DNA of 64,000 nucleotides, taken from assembly GCA_963780805.1 (NCBI GenBank), contig CAWADP010000021.1:62001-126000 (forward strand). The letters run 5' to 3'. This DNA is from JASHVB01 sp963780805 (lineage in GTDB: Bacteria > Pseudomonadota > Alphaproteobacteria > Acetobacterales > Acetobacteraceae). The notes beneath the pieces are model-generated. The model saw only the letters and a list, made by a program, of their open reading frames with translations. It did no database searches and was not told the origin of the DNA. Position 1 is the first letter of the stretch; the number at the start of each line of letters is the position of its first letter. Shown here one piece after another: positions 39,272 to 48,608 of the stretch. The position numbers and the translations under genes are program-made.

Positions 39272-40226
39272 CGTCTCGGTGGTGGGCGCCGGCGCCTGGG
39301 GCATCGCGCTCGCCATCCAGGCGGCGCGTGCCGGGGCGGACGTCGTGCTATGGGCCCGCGATCCGGTCCGGGCTGCGGAGTTGTCGGAGGCGGGAGAGTC
39401 CCCCCGCCTGCCCGGCGCCCGGCTGACAGAGCAAGTGACCGTCACGCACGATCTCGCCCGTCTCGGCGGCGTGGTCTTGCTGGCCGTGCCGATGCAGCAC
39501 CAGCGCGCGGTGCTGGCGCGGCTGCCGCCGGGCACCGCGCCGCTGGTCATCTGCGCCAAGGGCTTCGAAACCGGGACCCAGCTTCTGCCCCTGGAGGTGG
39601 TGCAGTCGGTGCACCCCAACGCGCTGGCCGCCGTGCTGACCGGCCCGAATTTCGCGCATGAGATCGCCGCCGGCCTGCCCGCCGCCGCGGTGGTCGCTGC
39701 GATCCAGCCGGCGCTGCGCGAGCAGGTCATTGCCGCACTCTCCACCCCCACCTTCCGGCTTTACGGCAACGACGACCCGGTCGGTGCCCAGGTCGGCGGC
39801 GCGGCGAAGAACGTCATCGCCATCGCCGCCGGCGCGGTGATCGGCGCGGGGCTGGGAGAGAACGCCCGCGCCGCCCTGATCACCCGCGGACTGGCGGAAC
39901 TGGCGCGGCTCGCGGTGGCGCTGGGCGGAAGGACGGAGACGATGATGGGTCTGTCCGGGCTGGGCGACCTGTTGCTGACCTGCACCGGTCCTGCCAGCCG
40001 CAACTACAGTCTCGGCGTGGCGCTGGGTCGCGGCGAGAAACTGGCAGACGTGCTCGCCGCGCGCAGTGCGGTCACCGAGGGCGTAGCCACCGCCCCCGCC
40101 CTTGTCGCGCGCGCGGCCGGGGTCGATCTGCCGATTTGCTCCGCCGTCGCCGCGCTGCTGGAGGGACGCACGACGCTGCGCCAGGCGATGGCCGATCTGC
40201 TGGCGCGTCCGTTACGCAACGAATAG
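39264..40226 (+). CDS. gpsA: NAD(P)H-dependent glycerol-3-phosphate dehydrogenase
   Basis: Protein of 320 residues with the N-terminal Rossmann motif GAGAWGIALA, CAKGFE, VLTGPNFAHEIA, the active-site Lys in GGAAKNVIAIAAG, and GLGDLLLTCTGPASRNYSLG. It reduces dihydroxyacetone phosphate to glycerol-3-phosphate for phospholipid synthesis. It overlaps rlmJ and is likely co-transcribed with it. Length and all motifs are normal. Confidence 0.95.
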   Translation: MSDVSVVGAGAWGIALAIQAARAGADVVLWARDPVRAAELSEAGESPRLPGARLTEQVTVTHDLARLGGVVLLAVPMQHQRAVLARLPPGTAPLVICAKGFETGTQLLPLEVVQSVHPNALAAVLTGPNFAHEIAAGLPAAAVVAAIQPALREQVIAALSTPTFRLYGNDDPVGAQVGGAAKNVIAIAAGAVIGAGLGENARAALITRGLAELARLAVALGGRTETMMGLSGLGDLLLTCTGPASRNYSLGVALGRGEKLADVLAARSAVTEGVATAPALVARAAGVDLPICSAVAALLEGRTTLRQAMADLLARPLRNE

Positions 40227-40307
40227 GGCGGCCTTGGGCGGACAAGCCCAGAGCAATCCAACGTGATGCGGGGCGGTGGCCTGCGCGTCGCGTCGGCTCA
40301 CCTCCGG

Positions 40308-40395
40308 GGGACACGTCCCATGGGCATGTCCCATGGGCACGTCCCAAGGACACGTCCCAGGAGCACGTCCCAGGGGCACGTCCAAGGGAGAGGCT
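40308..40395. repeat. ~12-bp tandem repeats (CACGTCCCA type)
   Basis: Seven or so copies of an 11-13 bp unit (GGACACGTCCCA, GGGCATGTCCCA, GGGCACGTCCCA and so on) between the convergent gpsA and mntH genes. Units contain the palindromic core TGGGCACGTCCCA and could form a series of small hairpins. Confidence 0.85.
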
Positions 40396-40443
40396 TTTCC
40401 GTCCTACTCCTTGGATGCCGGGCTTTCCAACCGCCGCCCGCGG

Positions 40444-41707
40444 TCAGAACAATCCCGCGCCGGACAGCCCGCCGAACACGCCCAACGCGCAGGTCAGCAC
40501 CGCGACGCCGACCACCAGCCACAAGTAGACCCCGCGCAGCCGGTACGGCCGCGGCAGCGCCCGCACCGAAAGCGCGATCAGGAACCCCAGCACCAGCGGC
40601 AGCATCAGCGCGTTCATCACCTGCACGCCGACGTTCAGCGTCACCAGGTTCGGCCACAGCGCCACCGCCACCACGCCGGCGACCACGCACGCGGCGTACA
40701 CGCCATAGAACCAGCGCGCCTCCAGCGGCCGGTATTCCAGCGAGCGGCGGTAGCCGGTCACCTCGCCCAGACCCCAGGCAAATGCGAGGGAACAAACGAT
40801 CGCCGCCACCATGCCCGCGCCCAACACGCCCAGTCCGAACACCAGGTTGCCCATGGCGGTGCCCAGGAACGGCGTCAGCGCCTGGCTCATATCGCCCACC
40901 GACTGCCAGCGACGCGTTCGGGTTGCCTCGGCCGATCGTCGCGGCGCAGGCGATCAGCACGGCGGCCATGACAAACTGGGTGATCACCGCGCCCACCGCC
41001 GTGTCCCACCGTGCCGCCGTGATGTGCTCTGGCCGCAGCCGCTTATCGGCGACCGCGGACTGCTGGTAGAAGATCATCCACGGCATGATCACGGCGCCGA
41101 TATTCGCCGCCGCCAGGTAGAGATAGTCCTTGTTGGCATAGGGAATGTCGAACGACCCCGCCAGCAATGCGTGCGGGTCGGGATGCGCGGCCAAGGCGAC
41201 GAAGAAGAACGCCAGCTCGAACAGTCCGACGGCGATCGCCACCCGCTCGACCCGTCGATACGATCCGGTCAGCACCACCGCCAACAGTGCCACTGCCGCG
41301 ATCGGCAGCGTGGCGACGCGCGGCAGGCCGTACAGCTCGCCCACCCCGGCGACGCCGGAGAATTCGGTCAGCAGTGCGCCCACCGTGGCGATTCCCAGCC
41401 CGGTCGCCGACACCCAGCCCCAGACCGGGCCAAACGTGTCGCGGATCAACTCGCCGTGGCCGCGGCCGGTGACCACACCCAGCCGGACCGTCAGTTCCTG
41501 CACCATGTAGAGGATCGGCATCAGCAGGAATTGCAGCATCAGCAGCCGATAGCCCCACTGCACGCCGCTCTGCCCGGCGGTGATCACGCTGCCGACGTCG
41601 GTGTCGGCCAGCATCACCACCAGCCCCGGGCCGAACACCGCCAGGAACCGCGCCGCCCGCGCGCCCCATCCTGCTCCGCCCGCGATCCGCACTTGCTCGC
41701 CCGACAT
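40444..41707 (-). CDS. mntH: Nramp-family divalent metal transporter (one frameshift)
   Basis: Membrane protein of 420 residues after correction. It has the Nramp helix 1 motif FGPGLVVMLADTDVGS (DTD in place of the usual DPGN) and QELTVRLGVVTGRGHGELIR, then helix 6 MPWMIFYQQSA. A G inserted near 40905 splits the frame; with it removed the sequence reads NPNASLQSVGDMSQALTPFLG. The altered helix 1 motif suggests an Nramp-related transporter whose metal choice may differ from classic MntH. GGAGGAAAGG precedes the ATG. A Fur-like box lies just upstream. Confidence 0.8.
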
Positions 41708-41743
41708 GCCCGACGTCCTTTCCTCCGGCCTGCCCGGTAGGAT

Positions 41744-41764
41744 TGCGAATGATTCTTAATTCGC
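41744..41764 (-). promoter_or_regulatory. Fur/Mur-type box upstream of Nramp gene
   Basis: TGCGAATGATTCTTAATTCGC is a near-perfect dyad (GCGAAT / ATTCGC) with the AATGATTCT core of Fur-family boxes. It lies 37-57 bases upstream of the Nramp start, where a metal repressor would block transcription. Confidence 0.6.
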
Positions 41765-41789
41765 GGTGAACGGGTAACCTTGGGGCGAG

Positions 41790-41930
41790 CCCACTGTCAA
41801 TCCGCCGCACATTGATTCGCCGAGGGGTTTTGGCGAGGGGATTCGCCGAGGGCATTTGCCGAGGGGAGCCGCACATTGATTTGCCATGGGGGATTTGCCA
41901 TGGGGATTGGCGGAGAAAGCGCCCCTCCCG
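41790..41930. repeat. short repeat array upstream of cysS
   Basis: Two copies of GCCGCACATTGATT[C/T]GCC about 65 bases apart, with several degenerate units of GGGGATTCGCCGAGGGCATT and ATTTGCCATGGGG between and after them. The array fills the mntH-cysS divergent gap. Confidence 0.75.
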
Positions 41931-41942
41931 AAGGACCCTGCC

Positions 41943-43292
41943 ATGCCCACGCTCTCGCTGCACAACAGCCTCAGCCGCCGGAAGGAGCGCTTCGAGCCGC
42001 TCGATCCGCAGCATGTGCGCATGTACGTATGCGGCGCGACGGTCTACGACCTGGTGCATGTCGGCAATGCGCGGCCGGAGGTAGTGTACGACGTGCTGGC
42101 GCGGCTGCTTCGGCGGCTGTATCCGCGCGTCACCTACGTGCGCAACATCACCGACGTCGAGGACAAGATCAACGCGCGCGCCGCCGAGCTGGGCGAGCCG
42201 ATCGGTGCCCTGACCGCGCGCACGATCGCTGACTACCACGCCGACCTTGCGGCGCTGGGATCGCAGCCGCCGGACATCGAGCCGCGCGCCACCGAGCATA
42301 TCCCCGAGATGATCGCGATGATTGAGCGGCTGATCGGCTCGGGCCACGCGTATCCGGCGGAAGGCCACGTGTTGTTCGCGGTGCACAGCTATCCCGCCTA
42401 CGGCCACCTGTCCGGCCGCAGTCCGGACGAATTGCTGGCCGGCGCGCGCGTGGACGTGGCGCCGTACAAGCGCGACCCGGGCGATTTCGTGCTGTGGAAG
42501 CCGTCCCCGCCCGACCTGCCCGGCTGGGACTCGCCCTGGGGCCGTGGCCGCCCGGGCTGGCACATCGAGTGCAGCGCGATGTCCTGGCGCTATTTGGGGG
42601 AAACGTTCGACATCCATGGCGGCGGCACCGACCTGATCTTCCCGCACCACGAGAACGAGGCGGCGCAGAGCTGCTGCGCGTTTCCCGGCAGCCAGTTTGC
42701 CCGCTACTGGGTGCACAACGGCATGCTGCTGGTGAACGGCGAGAAGATGGCGAAAAGCCTCGGCAACTTCACCACGCTGCGCGACGCGCTGAAGCGGGCG
42801 CCCGGCGAGGCGATCCGCCTGCTGCTGTTGCGCACGCACTACCGCTCCACGCCGGACTTCACCGACGCGGCGCTGACCGAAGCACGACGCGAGCTGGACC
42901 GGTTCTATCGCGCGCTGGAACGCTACCCGCTGTTGGACGATGCGGACGTGCCGGAAGCGGTCACCGAGGCGCTGTGCGACGACCTGAACACGCCGCTGGC
43001 GCTGTCGGCGATGCATGCGCTGGCGGACCGTGCGCTGGCTGGCGACTTCAACGCCGCGCGGGGCCTGCGGGCGGCGGGCGGGGCGCTGGGGCTGCTGGCG
43101 GCCGATCCAGCGGCATGGTTCCGCGGCGGTGTCGATGACGTCGCCGAGATCAAGGCGGCGATCGCCGCCCGTGTCGCCGCGCGGAAGGCGCGTGACTTTG
43201 CCCGGGCGGATGCGATCCGGGCGGAGCTAGCGGCCAAGGGCATCCTGCTGGAGGACGGCCCCGGCGGCACCACGTGGCGGCGCGGGGGGTGA
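41943..43292 (+). CDS. cysS: cysteinyl-tRNA synthetase
   Basis: Class I synthetase of 449 residues. Zinc and ATP motifs are visible: YVCGATVYDLVHVGNARP (HVGN version of HIGH), WHIECSAMS, DIHGGGTDLIFPHHENE, and GEKMAKSLGN (KMSKS loop). The start at 41943 was chosen as MPTLSLHNSLSRRKE, the normal N-terminus. It charges tRNA-Cys and is essential. No frameshift is seen. Confidence 0.95.
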   Translation: MPTLSLHNSLSRRKERFEPLDPQHVRMYVCGATVYDLVHVGNARPEVVYDVLARLLRRLYPRVTYVRNITDVEDKINARAAELGEPIGALTARTIADYHADLAALGSQPPDIEPRATEHIPEMIAMIERLIGSGHAYPAEGHVLFAVHSYPAYGHLSGRSPDELLAGARVDVAPYKRDPGDFVLWKPSPPDLPGWDSPWGRGRPGWHIECSAMSWRYLGETFDIHGGGTDLIFPHHENEAAQSCCAFPGSQFARYWVHNGMLLVNGEKMAKSLGNFTTLRDALKRAPGEAIRLLLLRTHYRSTPDFTDAALTEARRELDRFYRALERYPLLDDADVPEAVTEALCDDLNTPLALSAMHALADRALAGDFNAARGLRAAGGALGLLAADPAAWFRGGVDDVAEIKAAIAARVAARKARDFARADAIRAELAAKGILLEDGPGGTTWRRGG

Positions 43293-43330
43293 GGCGTGCC
43301 AGGTAGCGAAAGGTCCTGAACCAGCGAGGC

Positions 43331-43717
43331 CTACAAGGCGCGCCGCCGGATGCCATCGGTCAACGAAACCGTATTGAAATTCATCAGCAGACCGATCCGA
43401 CAAGCGGTAAGGCGGAGATAGGTCAGCAGTTGAACCTCATGGATCGGCAGTAGGTGTTCGACGGCCTTGAGTTCCAGGATCACCCGATCGTCGACAACGA
43501 TGTCTGCTGTGTAGCCGCACTCCAGGACCACGTTGCCGTAATGGACCGGAATCGGCACCTGGCGCCGGAACGGCATCCCGGCTTGCGCGAGTTCGTAGCA
43601 AAGGCACTTCTCCTACACAGTTTCAAGCAACCCAGGCCCAAGATGCCGGTGCACGCGCATGGCAAGGCCGATAATGCGGTAGGTGAGTTCTCCGCTCGGC
43701 GCATCTTCGGTTTGCAT
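43331..43717 (-). pseudogene. GxxExxY family protein with an internal amber stop
   Basis: One frame of 129 codons starts MQTEDAPSGELTYRIIGLAM, passes through GPGLLETV, then TAG, then EKCLCYELAQAGMPFRRQVP and continues to LMNFNTVSLTDGIRRRAL. The TAG (near 43616) replaces the Tyr of the GLLETVY motif that gives the GxxExxY family its name. Everything else is intact and in frame. Family function is unknown; a nuclease-like fold has been suggested. Either a recent nonsense mutation, a sequencing error (TAC or TAT to TAG), or a truncated gene restarting at the Met of AGMPFRR. Confidence 0.8.
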
Positions 43718-43829
43718 GCGGTGGAGAATGAGCTGGTTTGGTTGATAAATCGTTAAAGCCCCGTGGCCTGAGGGGTGGGGCGACGGGTCTTACGAAACGC
43801 GGCAGGTATGGGGGTTCGGAGGCAGCAAG

Positions 43830-43986
43830 TGTTTGAAACACAGATTTCACAGATTTCACAGATTAAGGCACAGAGCATTTTCGGAAAATCCGATGCCAGG
43901 GAATGTCGATGCCGAACATTCGGATGCATAAATATTATTACTTATCCGTGCCTTAATCTGTGAAATCTGTGAAATCTGTGTTTCAA
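43830..43986. repeat. CACAGATTTCACAG inverted-repeat element, copy 1
   Basis: Outer arms TTTGAAACACAGATTTCACA (extended by GATTTCACAGATTAAGGCACAG) and the exact reverse complement at the right, enclosing about 75 AT-rich bases. The element is 157 bp. A second copy with the same arms but a different interior is at 60134-60330. Confidence 0.9.
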
Positions 43987-44116
43987 CCGTTCCTTCTGCC
44001 ACCAACGGCACGAACCTGCACGACCGGCCGCGAGCCCAACGCCAACGTTGGGCCGCGTCTTTCGCCGCATGAGCAGACGCCGTACTCTCCCGGCAACCGA
44101 AGGGAGCCGGGCGTCC

Positions 44117-46039
44117 ATGGGCAGAATCACGTTAGCGGGCATCGATCTCGCGTTGTGGGACGGCGGTGACGGGCCGCCGTTGTTGTTCTTGCACGGTGCC
44201 GGCGGCTTCCGCCCCGACGACGCGTTCGTCACCCTGCTGAGCCAACACCGTCGCGTGATCGCACCATCGCATCCTGGCTTCGGCGACTCCGCCCTGCCTG
44301 ACTGGCTGGACCGGCCCGACGACGTAGCCCTGCTGTACCTGGAATTGTTGGCGCGGCTGGACTGCGGGCCATGCGACCTGATCGGTTGCTCGCTCGGCGG
44401 CTGGATCGGGGCCGAGCTTGCGAGCATGGTACCAGAACGATTCCGCCGGATCGTCCTGGTCGGGCCGGTCGGCGTGAAGCTGGGCGGGCGCGACACGCTG
44501 GACATCCCCGACATCTTCGCCATGCCGGCAACGGACGTAGAGGCGCTGCTGTACCACGACCCCGACCGTCACCGCCCTGACCCGTCCAAACTTTCGGACG
44601 CGCAGCTCGCCGTCATGCTGCGCAATCGCGAGGCGACGGCGCTGTTGACATGGGAACCGTACATGCACAATCCCAAGCTGCGCCACCGCTTGCATCGCAT
44701 CGCCTGCCCCACCTTGTTCTTGCGCGGGGAGAGCGATGGGCTGGTGTCCGCCGCGTATCTCGAAGGCTACGCCCGGCTGCTGCCTGATGCGGCCACCACG
44801 ACCATTGCCGCCGCCGGCCACGTGCCACAGCAAGAGCAGCCGGCCGCGTTCGTCGACGCGGTGCTGGCGTTCCTCGGCCGCCGAACGGGGAGAAAGCTGA
44901 TGCGTGCGTGGCATTTTAGCGAGACCGCCTATCACCTGCTGCCGCCGGCGGAAACCTACCCATCCATCCGCGTGACCCTGCCAAACCGGCACTACGATCC
45001 GCGCACCGGTGCCGATCTCTACCATCGCTATCTCGACGAGTGGTTGCTCGCCGAGGACGAGGGCCTGGAGATCATGCTCAACGAGCACCACCAGACCGCC
45101 ACCTGCGTCGATCCCGCCGCGCCGCTGATGCTGGCGGTGTTGGCACGGCAAAGCCGCAAGGCGCGGCTGCTGATTCTCGGCAATCCGATCGCCAACCGTC
45201 GTCAGCCGGTGCGGGTAGCGGAGGAAATGGCGATGATCGACGTGCTGTCGCGCGGTCGGCTGGAGGCTGGCTTCGTGCGCGGCGTGCCATATGAAATCTC
45301 GCCGGCCAACAGCAACCCGGTGCGGATGCAAGAGCGCGAGTGGGAAGCGCTCGACGTGATCGTGAAGGCCTGGACGCATCACGACGGGCCGGTGAGTTTC
45401 GAAGGACGCTTCTTCCATGCGCGGCAGATCAACATCTGGCCGCGTCCCTGGCAGCAGCCGCATCCGCCGATTTGGATCAGCACCACCAGCCCCGGCGGTG
45501 CGGCGCGTGTTGGTGCTCGGGGCTACGTTCAGGCAACGTTCCTGACCGGGTTCGACGGGACCAAACGCATCTTCGACGGGTATCGCGGCGCGTGGCGCGA
45601 AGCCGGGCGTGGCGATGTGGTGCCGAACGATCGGCTGGCCTACGCGGCGCTGGTCTATACCGGCGAAACCGAGGCGGCGGCGCATGCCGGGGCAGAGAAG
45701 CTGCTATGGTACATCACCTCGAACAAGGTGCCGCCGCATTTCTCGGCGCCGCCGGGGTATATACCGGTCGAGGCGGGCGTGCGCATGCTGCGCGGCGAGG
45801 AGCACCCGCTGAGCGCGTTCCGCCGCGGCGCCAGCGTGGAAGGCGCGATCGCCGCGGGCATCATGATGGCAGGGACGCCGGACCAGGTAGAGGCGCAACT
45901 TCGGAAAGTTTACAACCATGTCGGTGGCTTCGGGCATCTGCTGATCATGGGGCAGGCGGGTTTTCTGGAGCATGAGGAGACGGCGGCGGGGATCCGCATG
46001 TTTGCGCGAGAAGTGTACCCGCGGGTGCGCGATTGGTGA
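44117..46039 (+). CDS. alpha/beta hydrolase fused in frame to LLM flavin oxidoreductase
   Basis: A single frame of 640 residues. Residues 1-258 are an alpha/beta hydrolase with HGAGG, the nucleophile elbow GCSLGGW, and GHVPQQEQP (His). Residues 262-640 are a luciferase-like monooxygenase starting MRAWHFSETAYHLLPP, with PNRHYDPRTGADLYHRYLDEW in part and WISTTSPGGAARVGARGY. At the join, GGGGAG and a TGATG overlap in another frame lie exactly before Met262, as expected for two coupled genes. A one-base insertion could have fused them. As read, it is a bifunctional protein. Confidence 0.75.
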   Translation: MGRITLAGIDLALWDGGDGPPLLFLHGAGGFRPDDAFVTLLSQHRRVIAPSHPGFGDSALPDWLDRPDDVALLYLELLARLDCGPCDLIGCSLGGWIGAELASMVPERFRRIVLVGPVGVKLGGRDTLDIPDIFAMPATDVEALLYHDPDRHRPDPSKLSDAQLAVMLRNREATALLTWEPYMHNPKLRHRLHRIACPTLFLRGESDGLVSAAYLEGYARLLPDAATTTIAAAGHVPQQEQPAAFVDAVLAFLGRRTGRKLMRAWHFSETAYHLLPPAETYPSIRVTLPNRHYDPRTGADLYHRYLDEWLLAEDEGLEIMLNEHHQTATCVDPAAPLMLAVLARQSRKARLLILGNPIANRRQPVRVAEEMAMIDVLSRGRLEAGFVRGVPYEISPANSNPVRMQEREWEALDVIVKAWTHHDGPVSFEGRFFHARQINIWPRPWQQPHPPIWISTTSPGGAARVGARGYVQATFLTGFDGTKRIFDGYRGAWREAGRGDVVPNDRLAYAALVYTGETEAAAHAGAEKLLWYITSNKVPPHFSAPPGYIPVEAGVRMLRGEEHPLSAFRRGASVEGAIAAGIMMAGTPDQVEAQLRKVYNHVGGFGHLLIMGQAGFLEHEETAAGIRMFAREVYPRVRDW

Positions 46040-46145
46040 GTGGGTGATCGTTTCGGTGAGCGGGTGATGCCCTTGGTGAGTGATGCCCTTTGGTGAGTGA
46101 TGCCCTTGGTGAGCGAGTGATGCCCTTGGTGAGCGGGTAAATCCT
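46039..46145. repeat. ~17-bp tandem repeat (GGTGAGTGATGCCCTT)
   Basis: Six or more units of GGTGAG[T/C]G[A/G]GTGATGCCCTT, with length variation, fill the gap between the fused hydrolase gene and trmJ. Confidence 0.85.
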
Positions 46146-46166
46146 TGTGACCTCTGATCCGAGCCA

Positions 46167-47018
46167 ATGACCGGCCGCGAAAAAGGCGCCGCGCTGGAAC
46201 CGATCGGCAACACGCCCGTCGTCATCCTTGTTCGCCCGCAGCTTGCGGACAACATCGGCGCCTGCGCGCGCGCCATGGCCAATGGGGGTCTGTTCCACCT
46301 GCGTCTCGTTGCCCCGCGCGAGGGTTGGCCGCAGCCCAAGGCCTGGCGCAACTCCTCTGGTGCGCACCGCATCCTCGATGAGCTCACGGTGCATCAGACC
46401 GTGGCTGAAGCGGTGGCGGACCTGCAGCATGTCTTCGCCACCTGTCCGCGTCCGCGCCACATCATCAAGCCGGTGCTCACCGCCCGCGGCGCTGCTCATG
46501 AACTGCGTGAGATCTGCGCCCGTGATTTGCGCGCCGGCCTGCTGTTCGGACCGGAGCGTGCTGGGCTGGACAACGACGATATGGCACAGGCCGACGCGCT
46601 GGTGCGCTATCCGCTCAACCCTGCCTTCATGTCGCTGAATTTAGCGCAGGCAGTGATGGTGCTGGCCTACGAATGGTGGATGGCCGACGAACCTACGCCG
46701 CCCGGCACGCTGATGACCAACGAAACGCGCGTCGCCACCAAGGCCGAGCTGGAGAATTTTCTGGCCCATCTGGTGGACCAGCTCGATGCCAGCGGCTTTC
46801 TCCGCAACGCAGAGAAGCGGCCGGGTATGGTGCGCAACATCCGGCATTTCTTCCAGCGCGGCGAGGTGACGGAGCAGGAACTGCGCTCGCTGCACGGGGT
46901 TGTGACAGAGCTGGCCGTGGGCCGCCGCCAGCGCGGACGGCAGGAAGCCGACGAGCCTGAGAAGAATACTCCCCCTCACCTTGTGGGCTCGGGCCACGAA
47001 GCGGACCAAGGGCACTGA
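46167..47018 (+). CDS. trmJ: TrmJ-type tRNA/rRNA 2'-O-methyltransferase (SpoU family)
   Basis: SPOUT methyltransferase of 283 residues. Motif 1 NIGACARAMANGG, motif 2 LLFGPERAGLDNDD, and motif 3 YPLNPAFMSLNLAQAVMVLAYE form the trefoil-knot SAM site. A C-terminal helical extension (LENFLAHLVDQLDASGF) is typical of TrmJ, which methylates position 32 of tRNAs. The last 15 or so residues are encoded by half of a GC-rich palindrome (46968-47016), so the native C-terminus may have been extended by the repeat. Confidence 0.9.
   Translation: MTGREKGAALEPIGNTPVVILVRPQLADNIGACARAMANGGLFHLRLVAPREGWPQPKAWRNSSGAHRILDELTVHQTVAEAVADLQHVFATCPRPRHIIKPVLTARGAAHELREICARDLRAGLLFGPERAGLDNDDMAQADALVRYPLNPAFMSLNLAQAVMVLAYEWWMADEPTPPGTLMTNETRVATKAELENFLAHLVDQLDASGFLRNAEKRPGMVRNIRHFFQRGEVTEQELRSLHGVVTELAVGRRQRGRQEADEPEKNTPPHLVGSGHEADQGH
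46968..47016. repeat. GC-rich palindrome, half copy inside trmJ tail
   Basis: CTCCCCCTCACCTTGTGGGC, then TCGGGCCACGAAGCGGACCA, the same left-arm text as the copy at 58486. The right arm is absent. It is translated as the last residues of TrmJ. Confidence 0.7.
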
Positions 47019-47147
47019 CCTGCAAGCGGCGCGGTGCATCGCACCGGAATTTGACACATTGCAGCAATCTCATCCACTCGCAACCTCCGCCCTCTCTTGG
47101 CTGTCCTATGTGGTTAGGGCAGACTGCCACCGGGACCAGGCACCAGA

Positions 47148-48556
47148 ATGAACCGTCGCACCGGCCTTCTCGTCACCACGGCCTTCCTCGCCGGCATCGC
47201 CGTCGCGGGACCGGCGGCGCATTTCCTTGTGCCGCGCTTCCAACCCGCCTTCGCCGGCACCGTCAGCAGCGCCGACGCCCGCGAGCAATCCCTCACCCTG
47301 TTCGGCCAGGTGCTGGAGCGCGTGCGCGCCGACTACGTCGATCCGGTGAAGACCAGCCACGCTGATCCATTACTCCCTGAACGGCATGCTGGCGGGCCTC
47401 GATCCGCACAGCGGCTACATGGATCCGCAGGAATGGCACGAGATGCAGCTCGAGACCGAGGGCCATTTCGGCGGCCTCGGCATGACCGTGACCGCCGACG
47501 GCGGGCTGCTGAAGGTGATCGCCCCGATCGACGGCACCCCCGCCGCGCGCGCCGGCATCAAGCCGGGCGACCTGATCGTTTCGGTAAACGGCAAGACGAT
47601 TGAAGGCCTGACCCTCGAGCAAGCGGTGGACGAGCTGCGCGGTCCGCCCGACACCCAGGTGCAGTTGACCATCAAGCGCCAGGACGATCCCAACCCGATC
47701 GTGCTGAAACTGACGCGCGAGATCGTCCACATGCAGGTGGTCAAGAGCAGGCGCGAGGCAGACATCGGCTATGTGCGGCTCAGCGTATTCAACGACGACA
47801 CCAACCGCGGCCTGCGCACGGCAGTCGCCGATTTCCATAAGTCCGGCAAACTGGACGGGCTGGTGCTCGACCTGCGCAACAATCCAGGCGGACTGCTGGA
47901 CCAGGCGGTGTCGGTGGCGAATGATTTCCTCAACAACGGCGAGATCGTTTCGACCCGCGGACGCCAGTCGGACGACGATCACGCGTGGTACGCCCATCCG
48001 GGCGACATCGTGCACGGCGTTCCGATCGTGGTGCTGGTCAATGACGGCTCCGCCTCGGCCAGCGAGATCGTTTCCGGCGCGTTGCAGGACGACCATCGCG
48101 CGGTGATCATGGGTACCCGCAGCTTCGGCAAAGGCTCGGTGCAGACCTTGTTCCCGTTGGATAACGGCGGCGCGATCCGGCTGACCACGGCGCGCTACTA
48201 CACGCCAGGCGGCCACTCCATCCAGAACGAGGGCATCACGCCCGACGTCGTGGTGCACGAAACCGACAAGCCGGAAGCGAGCTTCGTGCCGGCGCATGAA
48301 TGGGACCTGAACAATACGCTGCATATCCCGGCGAACCAGAGGGCGGCGACGACGCGTCCGCCGTTGCCGGCCGCCGCGGGGCTGGCGGACAAGCCGCCGG
48401 CGAACTGGCCGAAATACGATCCGGACAAGCCCGAACACCGATTTCCAGTTGCACCAGGCGATCGAGCTGCTGCACCGGATGATCGCGCAGGGCGTCACGC
48501 TGACGCCGACGGGGCAGAAGGTGCCGCCGCAGAAGGTGGCGCGCAGCCCGGCTTGA
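47148..48556 (+). CDS. ctpA: S41 carboxy-terminal processing peptidase (two frameshifts)
   Basis: Periplasmic protease of about 468 residues after correction. It has an N-terminal membrane/signal segment (LLVTTAFLAGIAVAG), a PDZ domain (GGLGMTVTADGGLLKVI) and the S41 core with catalytic Ser in DGSASASEIVSGAL and Lys in GTRSFGKGSVQT. An insertion near 47359 separates the first 75 residues; after it HYSLNGMLAGLDPHSGY follows. A second near 48435 shifts the end, where the correct frame reads DFQLHQAIELLHRMIAQG and stops at 48556. In related genomes ctpA often follows gpmI and an envC-like gene; here those lie 8 kb downstream. Confidence 0.87.
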
Positions 48557-48608
48557 CTTGGACCCCGCTTCCTCCCGACCGTTGCGGTGCAAACGGCGGG
48601 AGGCGGCA

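Noticed and set aside
40310..40390. Regular short repeats considered as a CRISPR array
   Set aside because: Units are 11-13 bases in direct tandem without spacers.
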